Assembly: GCF_003719195.1 (NCBI RefSeq)
Contig: NZ_CP024996.1
Span: 3,844,001 to 3,908,000, forward strand
Length of the DNA stretch: 64,000 bases
Origin: Herbaspirillum rubrisubalbicans
Lineage (GTDB): Bacteria; Pseudomonadota; Gammaproteobacteria; Burkholderiales; Burkholderiaceae_D
Direction of reading: 5' to 3'
The notes below the pieces were generated by a model that had not been told where the DNA came from, did not search any database, and saw nothing but the letters and a program-made list of their open reading frames with translations. This document shows, piece by piece, positions 56,170 to 64,000 of this stretch (its first letter is position 1; each line of letters opens with the position of its first letter). A program made the position numbers and the translations under genes.

Positions 56170-57717
56170 ATGAATAACACCTCATCTCCCCAAGACCCGG
56201 CCGCGCCCCTGGCGCAGAAGCGCGGCCGGCCCTGGCGGCAAACGGCGTCGGCCTCGGCGGCCGTGCTGGCGGCAGCGCTCATGGCGGGCTGTGCTTCCTT
56301 TACCGATCTGGGCCCGCGTGCCGAACCCAAGTCCATCGATCACTACCAGAGCAACCAGAGCCTGGCCGCCAGCGCGCTCCAAGCGACCTGGCCCAGCGAT
56401 CAATGGTGGACGGTCTATGGCGATGCGCAACTGAACAGTCTCATCGATGAAGCCCTGCAAAGCGCACCCTCCATGGCAGTGGCCAAGGCGCGCCTGATGA
56501 AGGCTGAGGGCGCGGCCCAGCAGCAAGGTGCAGCACTGCTCCCGGAAGTGAGCGGCAATGCCTCGCTGGACCACATGAAGCAGTCCTACAACAACGGCTT
56601 CCCGCCTGCGCTGGTGCCGCACGGCTACAACAACGAAACCCGCACCAGCCTGGATTTCAGCTATGAAATCGACTTCTGGGGCAAGAACCGCGCAGCCTTG
56701 GCTGCGGCCACCTCGGAACTGGAAGCCAGCCGTGCCGATGCCGCCCAAGCGCGCATCACCCTGGCCACCTCGATTGCCTCGGCCTATGCCGAACTGGCCC
56801 AGTTGTATGCCCAGCGCGATACCAATGAAGCGGCCTTGAAGGTGCGAGTGGAAACCCTGGACCTGTTCAAGCAGCGCTTTGCCAATGGCCTGGAGACGCG
56901 CGGCTCGGTGATGCAGATGGAGGCCCGGCGCGCCATCGCCCAGGCCGACCTCAAGGCCACCGACGAATCCATCGCCCTGCAACGCAACAAGCTGGCCGCG
57001 CTGGCCGGTGCCGGCCCGGATCGCGGCCTGCAACTGGCGCGACCCCAGATCGACCTGTCCAAACCCTTCGGCCTGCCGCAGCAACTGCCGGTGGAACTGC
57101 TGGGCCGCCGGCCCGATATCGTGGCTGCCCGTCTGCGCGCTGAAGCGGCGGGCAAACAGATCAAGGTGGCGCGGGCGGCGTTCTACCCCAACGTCAACTT
57201 GTCGGCCTATATCGGTTTCCAATCGCTGGGCCTGAGCATGCTGACCCGCAGCGGCTCCGACATCGGCAGCGTCGGCCCGGCCATCTCGCTACCCATCTTC
57301 AATGGCGGCCGTCTGCGCGGACAGTTCCGCTCGGCCAGCGCCAGCTATGACGAAGCCGTGGCCAACTATGACCAGGCCGTGACCCAGGCCCTGCAGGACG
57401 TGGCCGACGTGGGTGTGAGCGAGAAAGCCCTGACTGGCCGCCTGGCCGATGTAAAAGCTGCGGCCGATGCCGCCGACGAGGCTTATCGCATTGTCAGCAA
57501 CCGCTACAACGGTGGCCTGGCCAATTACCTCGACGTGCTCAATGCGCAGGACACCCTCATCAGCAACCTGCGCCAACTCTCCGATCTGCGCTCGCGCATG
57601 TTCACTCTGGATGTCGCGCTGGTGCGTGCCCTGGGTGGCGGCTACCGTGCCGCCGACAACAGCAAGAGCCAAGACAGCGCCCACGCGCTCCACACCGAAC
57701 CGCAAGCGAAAGGTTGA
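56170..57717 (+). CDS. NodT-family outer-membrane efflux lipoprotein
   Basis: 515 residues from ATG 56170. TolC-like channel of a tripartite pump. An unusually long cytoplasmic lead precedes a signal with lipobox LMAGCAS (Cys about 38). Two OEP domains follow, with LDFSYEIDFWGKNRAALAAA, LLGRRPDIVAARLRAEAAGK, VGPAISLPIFNGGRLRGQ and NRYNGGLANYLDVLNAQ. First gene of the operon with the EmrA/EmrB-type genes. Confidence 0.94.
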   Translation: MNNTSSPQDPAAPLAQKRGRPWRQTASASAAVLAAALMAGCASFTDLGPRAEPKSIDHYQSNQSLAASALQATWPSDQWWTVYGDAQLNSLIDEALQSAPSMAVAKARLMKAEGAAQQQGAALLPEVSGNASLDHMKQSYNNGFPPALVPHGYNNETRTSLDFSYEIDFWGKNRAALAAATSELEASRADAAQARITLATSIASAYAELAQLYAQRDTNEAALKVRVETLDLFKQRFANGLETRGSVMQMEARRAIAQADLKATDESIALQRNKLAALAGAGPDRGLQLARPQIDLSKPFGLPQQLPVELLGRRPDIVAARLRAEAAGKQIKVARAAFYPNVNLSAYIGFQSLGLSMLTRSGSDIGSVGPAISLPIFNGGRLRGQFRSASASYDEAVANYDQAVTQALQDVADVGVSEKALTGRLADVKAAADAADEAYRIVSNRYNGGLANYLDVLNAQDTLISNLRQLSDLRSRMFTLDVALVRALGGGYRAADNSKSQDSAHALHTEPQAKG

Positions 57718-57722
57718 TCATC

Positions 57723-58958
57723 ATGTCCCATAGCGATTCCCAAGCCGCCCACACCCTGGCCGAAGAGGCCAAGCAGCGCAACGAAGCCGCCGAGCGCGCC
57801 GCCAACACGCAAAAGCGCAAGAAGCTCTTTGCCATCTTCGGCGGCGTGGTCGCCATCGTCGCCGTCGGTTACGGCGCCTACTGGTACCTGATCGGCTCGC
57901 GCTACGTCGAGACCGACAATGCCTATACCGGCACCGAAGTGGCCACCGTCACCCCGGCCATCAATGGCATCGTGGCCGCCGTCGATGTGGTCGATACCCA
58001 GGCCGTCAAGAAGGGCGACGTGCTGGTGCGCATCGATGACGCCGACGCCAAGCTGGCCGTGGACCAGGCCGCCGCCGACCTGGACCGCACCGAGCGTAAG
58101 GTCCGGGGTTACTTCGCCAACGATGCCGGCCTGGCAGCCCAGGTGCTGGCCCGTGAAGCAGACCAGAAGCGCGCCAGCGCCCAGCTGCTGTCGGCCCAGG
58201 CCGATCTGCAGCGCGCCCAGATCGACCTGCAGCGCCGCGAAGCGCTGGCCAAGTCGGGTTCGGTCTCCGGTGAAGAACTGACCAATGCCCGCACTGCCCT
58301 GCTGACCGCGCAGGCCAACCTGAAGGCGGCCGAAGCGGCAGAAGTGCAGTCCCGTGCCAATATCAAGGCCACCCAGGGCGCGCAGAAGGCCAGCACCGTG
58401 TTGACCGCCGACACCACTGTCGAGGACAACCCGGAAGTGGTCCTGGCCCGTGCCAAGCTGGATCAGGCCAAGCTGGACCTGGAGCGCACCGTGCTGCGCT
58501 CGCCGGTCGATGGCGTCATCGCACGGCGCCAGGTGCAGGTCGGCCAGCGCGTGCAGAGCGGCGCCAGCCTGCTGTCGGTGGTGCCGATGCAACAGATGCA
58601 CGTGGATGCCAACTTCAAGGAAGGCCAGTTGACCAAGGTGCGCATCGGGCAGCCGGTGACGATGACCTCCGACCTCTATGGCGGCTCGGTGGAGTACCAC
58701 GGCGTGGTCACGGGCCTGTCGGGCGGCACCGGTTCGGCCTTTGCGGTGATCCCGGCGCAGAATGCCACCGGCAATTGGATCAAGGTGGTGCAGCGCCTGC
58801 CAGTGCGCATCTCGCTGGACCCCAAGGAACTGGCCCAACACCCGCTGTCGGTGGGCCTGTCGATGGTGGTGGAAATCGATACCCGCGGCCAGATCCAGGC
58901 CGGTAACGTGCAGGCCAAGTCGGCCCAGAACACCGATACCAAGGCTGCCGCGCTGTAA
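57723..58958 (+). CDS. emrA: Membrane-fusion protein, EmrA/HlyD family
   Basis: 411 residues from ATG 57723 (a TTG at 57714 in frame is unlikely). Periplasmic adaptor joining the inner pump to the outer channel. One N-terminal membrane span (about 40-62), lipoyl halves (TVTPAINGIVAAVDVVDTQA and VLRSPVDGVIARRQVQVGQR), a long alpha-hairpin (about 115-225) and the beta-barrel domain (HVDANFKEGQLTKVRIGQPV). All as in EmrA. Confidence 0.94.
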   Translation: MSHSDSQAAHTLAEEAKQRNEAAERAANTQKRKKLFAIFGGVVAIVAVGYGAYWYLIGSRYVETDNAYTGTEVATVTPAINGIVAAVDVVDTQAVKKGDVLVRIDDADAKLAVDQAAADLDRTERKVRGYFANDAGLAAQVLAREADQKRASAQLLSAQADLQRAQIDLQRREALAKSGSVSGEELTNARTALLTAQANLKAAEAAEVQSRANIKATQGAQKASTVLTADTTVEDNPEVVLARAKLDQAKLDLERTVLRSPVDGVIARRQVQVGQRVQSGASLLSVVPMQQMHVDANFKEGQLTKVRIGQPVTMTSDLYGGSVEYHGVVTGLSGGTGSAFAVIPAQNATGNWIKVVQRLPVRISLDPKELAQHPLSVGLSMVVEIDTRGQIQAGNVQAKSAQNTDTKAAAL

Positions 58959-58988
58959 GCCGGCGACCACGACTGAGAGAACTTCATC

Positions 58989-60560
58989 ATGTCATCCACA
59001 TTGAGCGCAGAGGCCGGCGATCTGCCAGCCCCGCAGCCTGGTCCTCTGGAGGCGCCGCTGAGCGGCGGCCAGCTGGTGGGCGCCGGCATCCTGCTGGCGG
59101 CGGCCAACTTCATCGCGGTGCTCGATACCACCATCGCCAACGTCTCGGTATCGACCATTTCCGGGGCGCTGGGCGCCTCCACCAGCCAAGGCACCTACGT
59201 CATCACCTCCTATGCGGTGGCCGAGGCCATCACGGTGCCGCTGACCGGCTGGCTGGCCAATCGCTTCGGCACGGTGCGCGTGTTCATCCTGTCAATGATC
59301 ATGTTCGGGCTGTTCTCGGCGCTGTGCGGCCTGGCCAATTCGCTGGGCATGTTGATCGCCTTCCGGGTCATGCAGGGCTTAGCCGGTGGTCCACTCATGC
59401 CGCTCTCGCAGACCCTGCTGCTGCGCATCTTCCCCAAGGAAAAGGCGCCGGCTGCCGTGGGCCTGTGGGCCATGACCACGCTGGTGGCGCCGATTGCCGG
59501 CCCGATCCTGGGCGGGGTGCTGTGCGACCAGTACAGCTGGCCCTACATCTTCTGGATCAACGTGCCGGTGGCGCTGATCTGCGGCTATCTCGGCTGGCGT
59601 ATGCTCAAGCGCTTCGAAACCAAGACCAGCAAGCTGCCCATCGACCGCATCGGGCTGATCCTGATGGTGGTGTGGGTAGCGGCGCTGCAACTGATGCTGG
59701 ACGAAGGCAAGGAAAAGGATTGGTTCGCCTCCACCGAGATCGTGCTGCTGGCCATCACGGCGGTGGTGTTCTTCATCGCCTTCCTGATCTGGGAGCTGAC
59801 CGAGCACAATCCCATCGTCGACCTGCGGGTATTCCGCCATCGCGGCTTCACTGCCAGCGTCACCACCATCTGCCTGGCCTTCGGCGCCTTCTTCGGCTCG
59901 GTGGTATTGACCCCGCTCTGGCTGCAGGGCTACATGGGTTATACCGCCACCTGGTCGGGCTGCATCTCGGCGCTGACCGGCATCCTGGCGGTGATGACCG
60001 CGCCGCTGGTGGCCAAGATGTCGGCCACCATCGATGCGCGCAAGCTGGTGTGCTTCGGCGTGACCTGGCTGGGCTTGATCACCTTCGTGCGGGCCTTCAA
60101 CACCACCGATATGTCGTTCTTCCAGATCGGCTGGCCCTTGTTCCTGCAGGGCATCGGTTTGCCGCTGTTCTTCGTGCCACTGACTAGCCTGGCGCTGTCC
60201 AGCGTGAACGAAGAAGAGACCGCCTCGGCAGCTGGCCTGATGAGCTTTTGCCGCACCATGTCAGGTGCCATTGCCACCTCCATCGTCAATACCAGTTGGG
60301 AAAACGACGCCACCCACTTCCATGCCGAACTGGCGGGCCTGGTCGATCGCAGCGGCGCGGCGATCCAGAGCATGATGGCCTCCGGCATGAGTCTGGAACA
60401 GGCCACTGCGTCACTGGCGCAGACGGTACAGAACCAGGCGGTGATGCTGTCAACCAATCACATCTTCATGATGGCTGCGGTCTCGTTCTCGCTGGCGGCG
60501 CTGGCGGTCTGGCTGGCACCCAAGCCGACCCGGGTGGCCGACACCACGGCGGCGCACTGA
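58989..60560 (+). CDS. emrB: DHA2-family MFS multidrug transporter, EmrB-like
   Basis: 523 residues, 14 membrane spans. Proton-driven exporter. Motif C-like and DHA2 signatures: FIAVLDTTIANVSVSTISGA, YAVAEAITVPLTGWLANRFG, MQGLAGGPLMPLSQTLLLRI, APIAGPILGGVLCDQYSWPY. The N-terminal 30 residues are Pro-rich and variable. With the two preceding genes it forms a complete EmrAB-TolC-type pump; substrates are likely hydrophobic uncouplers or antibiotics. Confidence 0.94.
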   Translation: MSSTLSAEAGDLPAPQPGPLEAPLSGGQLVGAGILLAAANFIAVLDTTIANVSVSTISGALGASTSQGTYVITSYAVAEAITVPLTGWLANRFGTVRVFILSMIMFGLFSALCGLANSLGMLIAFRVMQGLAGGPLMPLSQTLLLRIFPKEKAPAAVGLWAMTTLVAPIAGPILGGVLCDQYSWPYIFWINVPVALICGYLGWRMLKRFETKTSKLPIDRIGLILMVVWVAALQLMLDEGKEKDWFASTEIVLLAITAVVFFIAFLIWELTEHNPIVDLRVFRHRGFTASVTTICLAFGAFFGSVVLTPLWLQGYMGYTATWSGCISALTGILAVMTAPLVAKMSATIDARKLVCFGVTWLGLITFVRAFNTTDMSFFQIGWPLFLQGIGLPLFFVPLTSLALSSVNEEETASAAGLMSFCRTMSGAIATSIVNTSWENDATHFHAELAGLVDRSGAAIQSMMASGMSLEQATASLAQTVQNQAVMLSTNHIFMMAAVSFSLAALAVWLAPKPTRVADTTAAH

Positions 60561-60641
60561 TCCCCTGCTCTCCCCTCCAGTCCGTCTCCCCCTGCGGACT
60601 GGGCAGGCGGCCACTTCGGTGGCCGCCTCAGGTTGATGACG

Positions 60642-60675
60642 AACCCCGTGTTTTCGAACACGGGGTTTTGTTTTT
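60642..60675 (+). terminator. Terminator of the efflux operon
   Basis: An 11-bp stem AACCCCGTGTT / AACACGGGGTT with a TTCG loop, followed by TTTGTTTTT. A second, T-less hairpin with a TTCG loop lies at 60605-60628. Confidence 0.9.
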
Positions 60676-61045
60676 CAGGCGCAGGTAATTTGCAGATGGT
60701 CGATGGCGCAGAAGCCAAGCAAGGCGCGCATTTTTCGCTGTAGCCACTTTTGTACGCTGGCAGAGGCGCTCAAACCGTGTAAAAGCGCGCGCAAGCGCGC
60801 CACCAACAGGGCAATCTTCTTCATGTTCTGGGCCGCCGCCGCCAACAAGCACTGCTCGGCGACCTTGCGCAATCCCCGCATACGGGCATAACGATGTCCG
60901 TGCAATTGCTTGGCGTCGGCGAAGCTGCGTTCTACCGTTTCCTTGCGTCGGGCATAGATGCGCTTGCCCCATTCGGTACGACGCCGATCATCCACCTTCT
61001 CCTTGGAACGCTCCCACACATGGCGCGTCTCCGAACTCACCCAGC
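60675..61045 (-). pseudogene. C-terminal fragment of an IS1182-type transposase
   Basis: About 121 codons remain: RHVWERSKEKVDDRRRTEWG, KRIYARRKETVERSFADAKQ and YARMRGLRKVAEQCLLAAAA are the end of a DDE transposase of the IS1182 group (the E of the catalytic triad is in RKETVERSFAD). The N-terminal two thirds are missing; the fragment is joined at about 61045 to an integrase fragment. It cannot be active. Confidence 0.85.
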
Positions 61046-61467
61046 ATCTTTTCGAAGGTTCGCTTAACCTCTTTGTACCCCTTCTCCATTCGGTTCAGTC
61101 GGATGTATCCCTCAAGGTAGAACGTACAAACTTCACTGACCGATAGGCTGGCGAGCCTCGCGGACTCCTTCTCCGAGTTGGCCAGCTCTTGAGCCTGCTT
61201 GCGCTCATCCCGGCGCTGCACAGCCAGGTCGACGCCAGCATCGCGCTCGACCTTAAGCTCCTCCCAACGTACAATCGCGGCCGCGACCGACATCGCCGGC
61301 CACGAACCAATCTTCACCTGACGCATCTTCCCGTCGACCGGGCTTTTGTATCTATAGACCCAGGTTCGGGTAGACTCGGTAGCTTTCAACCTCAGCCCAG
61401 GATAATCAGGGACTGTTAAGTGTTGACCAGGCTGCAGCAGCTTTGCGGCCCTCGCGTCAAAATGCAT
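61046..61467 (-). pseudogene. N-terminal fragment of a tyrosine integrase
   Basis: From ATG 61467 (GGAGGGG site): an arm-binding DUF4102-like domain (LTVPDYPGLRLKATESTRTW, RQVKIGSWPAMSVAAAIVRW) and the start of the core-binding domain (YIRLNRMEKGYKEVKRTFEK). The catalytic domain is absent; after GEFGD the frame continues into the transposase fragment out of frame. It marks the former edge of a mobile element placed between the efflux operon and mutS. Confidence 0.85.
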
Positions 61468-61477
61468 AACCCCTCCG

Positions 61478-61557
61478 GCGTAACTTTTCACCACACGCGT
61501 GATGCGCCGGAATTGTAGCGTAACTTCCCCCTGACGCCAGCCGAAAAAGCTACGCTA
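61478..61557. repeat. Short repeats next to the integrase fragment, possible old att/arm sites
   Basis: GCGTAACTT occurs at 61478-61486 and 61518-61526, and TAGCGTA (61516-61522) is inverted as TACGCTA (61551-61557). Directly repeated short sites beside an integrase start are what arm-type sites look like; promoter or chance remain possible. Confidence 0.35.
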
Positions 61558-61632
61558 AAAGCGAAGTGTATGCTTGGTTTAGCGAGGCTTAACGGGGAAA
61601 CAATTTACGCCAGATAGAACAGCAAAATCCTT

Positions 61633-64000
61633 ATGAATCAAGCAGTTAAAGAAAACCCCGCATCAAATCAACGGTTTAGCGATGAGGAAGTATCGCGCCA
61701 TACACCTATGATGCAGCAGTACCTTCGCATCAAGGCCGATCATCCCAACACGCTGGTGTTCTACCGCATGGGCGATTTCTATGAATTGTTCTTCGAGGAT
61801 GCCGAAAAGGCCTCGCGCCTGATGGGCGTCACGCTCACCCAGCGCGGCTCCTCCAACGGCAACCCGATCAAGATGGCCGGCGTGCCCTTCCATTCGGTGG
61901 AGCAATACCTGGCGCGCCTGATCAAGCTGGGCGAATCGGTGGCGATCTGCGAACAGATCGGCGACCCGGCCACCAGCAAAGGCCCGGTGGAGCGCAAGGT
62001 GGTGCGGGTGGTCACCCCCGGCACCCTGACCGATTCCGATCTGCTGCCTGAAAAGGCCGAGCGCTGCCTGCTGGCCATGCAGTTGCTGCCGTCGAAATCG
62101 CGCAAGCAGATGCAGGTGGGCCTGGCCTGGCTATCCATGGCCAGCGGTGCGCTGAAGATGATGGAATTCACGGTCGAGGCGCATTTGCTGGATGGCCGCG
62201 TCAAGCAGGAACTGGAACGCATCTCGGCCGCCGAAGTGCTGGTGGCCGAAGGCCAGTTGGAACAGTGCGAGCCGCTCTTGCCCAATCGCGCCGTCACAGT
62301 GCCCGACTGGCATTTCGACCAGCCCAGCGGCGAAAAGGCCCTGCTCGATCAACTGGGCGTGGCCACCCTGCACGGCTTCGGCGCAGATGGCCTGGGCCCG
62401 GCCATCTGCGCCGCCGGCGCCCTGCTGCGTTATGCGCAATCGACCCAGGGACGCGGCCTGCAGCACGTGCGCACCCTCACCGTCGAATCCGAAAATGAAT
62501 TCATCGGCCTGGATGCCGCCACCCGCCGCAACCTGGAACTGACCGAAACCATCCGCGCGCAAGATGCCAACACCCTGGCGCCCACGCTCTTTTCCACGCT
62601 GGACCACTGCCGTACCGCCATGGGTTCGCGCCTGCTGCGCCATTGGCTGCATCACGCCCTGCGCGACCAGCAGGTAGCGCGCGCGCGCCACGCCGCCATC
62701 AATGCCCTGATGCGCACCGATGCCTGCTCGGGCCTGTCGGCGACTCTTGCAGCGGTGCCCGACATCGAACGCATCACCACCCGCATCGCCCTGCTCTCGG
62801 CACGTCCGCGCGACCTGGCGGGCTTGCGTGCCGGCCTGCAGCAACTGGGGTCGCTGCGCGCCTATGTGGAAATGTGCGCGCGTGACGCCGAGGCGCCGCT
62901 GCTGGAGCAATTGCACGACGACCTGGCCACGCCGGTGGAATGCCTGGACCTGCTGGAACGCGCCATCATGCTGGAACCCGCCGCCATGGTGCGCGACGGC
63001 GGCGTGATCGCACGCGGCTTCGATGCCGAACTGGATGAATTGCGCGGCCTGTCCGAAAACGCCGGCCAGTATCTGCTGGAGCTGGAAGCCCGCGAGCGCG
63101 AGCGCACCGGAATTGCCAACCTGCGCGTCGAATACAACAAGGTGCATGGCTTCTACATCGAAGTCACCCACGGCCAGACCGACAAGGTGCCGGAAGACTA
63201 TCGCCGCCGCCAGACCCTGAAGAACGCCGAGCGCTACATCATCCCCGAGCTGAAGGCCTTCGAAGACAAGGCGCTGTCTGCGCAGGAACGTTCACTGTCA
63301 CGCGAGAAATTCCTCTACGAACAGTTACTCAATGACATGGGCGTTCATATCGTGCGCCTGCAAGCCATCGCCCATGCCCTGGCCCAGCTCGACACCCTGG
63401 TGGCGCTGGCCGATCACGCCGTGCGCAACAACTGGTGCGCGCCGCAACTGGTGGCCGAGCCCTGCATCCAGATCGAGCAAGGCCGTCACCCGGTGGTGGA
63501 AAACCAGATCGAGCGCTTCATCGCCAACGATTGCCAGCTCGCAGCAGAACGCAAGCTGCTCTTGATCACCGGCCCCAACATGGGCGGTAAATCGACCTTC
63601 ATGCGCCAGGTGGCGCTGATCACCCTGCTTGCCTACGTGGGCAGCTTCGTGCCGGCCACCAGCGCCGTGATCGGGCCGATCGACCGCATCTTCACCCGCA
63701 TCGGCGCCGCCGACGACCTGGCCGGCGGTCGTTCCACCTTCATGGTGGAGATGACCGAATCGGCCTCCATCCTCAACAATGCCACAGAACACTCGCTGGT
63801 GCTGATGGATGAGGTGGGGCGCGGCACCTCGACCTTCGACGGCCTGGCGCTGGCCTGGGCGATTGCCAAGCACCTGATCGACGTGACCCGCAGCTTCACC
63901 CTCTTTGCCACCCACTACTTCGAACTGACGCAGTTGCCGGACATCCATCCGAGTGCGGCCAACGTGCATCTGTCGGCGGTGGAGCACAAGGACAGCATCG
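61633..64000 (+). CDS. mutS: DNA mismatch repair protein MutS (runs off the window)
   Basis: 789 codons visible with no stop. Recognises mismatches and starts repair with MutL. N-terminal mismatch-binding motif [15 protein letters not shown] (the F-x-E sits in this domain as [10 protein letters not shown]), connector and lever domains, then the ATPase: Walker [10 protein letters not shown] at about residue 647, STFMVEMTE, and Walker B-type [16 protein letters not shown], followed by THYFELT. The ATG at 61633 lacks a clear ribosome site; ATG 61708 is an alternative that would drop 25 residues. Separated from emrB by the element scar. Confidence 0.97.
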   Translation, partial: MNQAVKENPASNQRFSDEEVSRHTPMMQQYLRIKADHPNTLVFYRMGDFYELFFEDAEKASRLMGVTLTQRGSSNGNPIKMAGVPFHSVEQYLARLIKLGESVAICEQIGDPATSKGPVERKVVRVVTPGTLTDSDLLPEKAERCLLAMQLLPSKSRKQMQVGLAWLSMASGALKMMEFTVEAHLLDGRVKQELERISAAEVLVAEGQLEQCEPLLPNRAVTVPDWHFDQPSGEKALLDQLGVATLHGFGADGLGPAICAAGALLRYAQSTQGRGLQHVRTLTVESENEFIGLDAATRRNLELTETIRAQDANTLAPTLFSTLDHCRTAMGSRLLRHWLHHALRDQQVARARHAAINALMRTDACSGLSATLAAVPDIERITTRIALLSARPRDLAGLRAGLQQLGSLRAYVEMCARDAEAPLLEQLHDDLATPVECLDLLERAIMLEPAAMVRDGGVIARGFDAELDELRGLSENAGQYLLELEARERERTGIANLRVEYNKVHGFYIEVTHGQTDKVPEDYRRRQTLKNAERYIIPELKAFEDKALSAQERSLSREKFLYEQLLNDMGVHIVRLQAIAHALAQLDTLVALADHAVRNNWCAPQLVAEPCIQIEQGRHPVVENQIERFIANDCQLAAERKLLLITGPNMGGKSTFMRQVALITLLAYVGSFVPATSAVIGPIDRIFTRIGAADDLAGGRSTFMVEMTESASILNNATEHSLVLMDEVGRGTSTFDGLALAWAIAKHLIDVTRSFTLFATHYFELTQLPDIHPSAANVHLSAVEHKDSI

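Overview
The window looks like chromosome of a high-GC betaproteobacterium of the Oxalobacteraceae/Burkholderiales, most like Herbaspirillum. The evidence is gene content and order: aat-bpt, a UraD-AllC fusion, a PuuD-type urate oxidase, Fiu-PiuC iron genes, NrsF/ECF sigma, and an EmrAB-NodT pump. The genus is inferred from family resemblance only; no search was run.

Layout. (1) 1-9999 is a damaged P2-like prophage. An IS3-family insertion sequence lies beside a short remnant that resembles the end of late-control gene D. It is followed by a low-GC PAS-GGDEF cargo gene and a leftward immunity module (an XRE regulator and a membrane protein sharing a short Gly/Val/Asn motif). A tightly overlapping rightward early operon then carries RHH-type small proteins, an Ogr/Delta zinc finger, a gpA-type HUH replication initiator, several micro-proteins and a large serine recombinase. 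The recombinase reading frame ends inside the 3' end of an initiator tRNA-Met gene, the likely attachment site. Head and tail genes are absent. (2) 10200-19276 is ordinary housekeeping: Nudix, N-end-rule transferases aat and bpt, pyrD, a ChaC-like protein, small lipoproteins, a lipase/esterase, an HdeD-like membrane protein with a cysteine-peptidase-like tail, and a YdcF-like protein. (3) 19525-21345 is a chemoreceptor with a CheR tether.

(4) 21404-27362 is the most distinctive block: an ECF sigma gene between two NrsF (DUF1109) anti-sigma genes, divergent from a bufferin-type RiPP operon. That operon encodes a DUF2282 precursor with four cysteines, an MNIO/DUF692 modifying enzyme, a DUF2063 partner and a DoxX protein, with a TPR-methyltransferase appended. 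The 242-bp divergent intergenic region carries two oppositely facing copies of GTAACC-N16-CGAAT, so one sigma factor probably drives both its own operon and the RiPP operon. The family is known for copper handling. (5) 28032-38036 holds a TonB receptor, a gamma-carbonic-anhydrase-like protein and an iron module (two tandem Fiu-like receptors plus piuC).

(6) 31500-31853 and 38056-55073 form a purine catabolism region: guaD (guanine to xanthine), xdhABC (xanthine to urate), 8-oxoguanine deaminase (8-oxoguanine to urate), puuD (urate to 5-hydroxyisourate), uraH and UraD (to allantoin) and AllC (allantoate hydrolysis), with an NCS2 purine permease and a LysR regulator. Allantoinase is not in the window. 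The leaders of the deaminase and permease genes share a 41-bp element, and xdhA has a leader that can fold as a three-way junction. Between these genes lie a decayed chemoreceptor tail and repeat elements. (7) 55323-60560 is a TetR-controlled tripartite EmrAB/NodT efflux operon with a clear promoter and operator. (8) 60675-61467 is a truncated IS1182-like transposase joined to a truncated tyrosine integrase, followed by mutS, which runs off the window.
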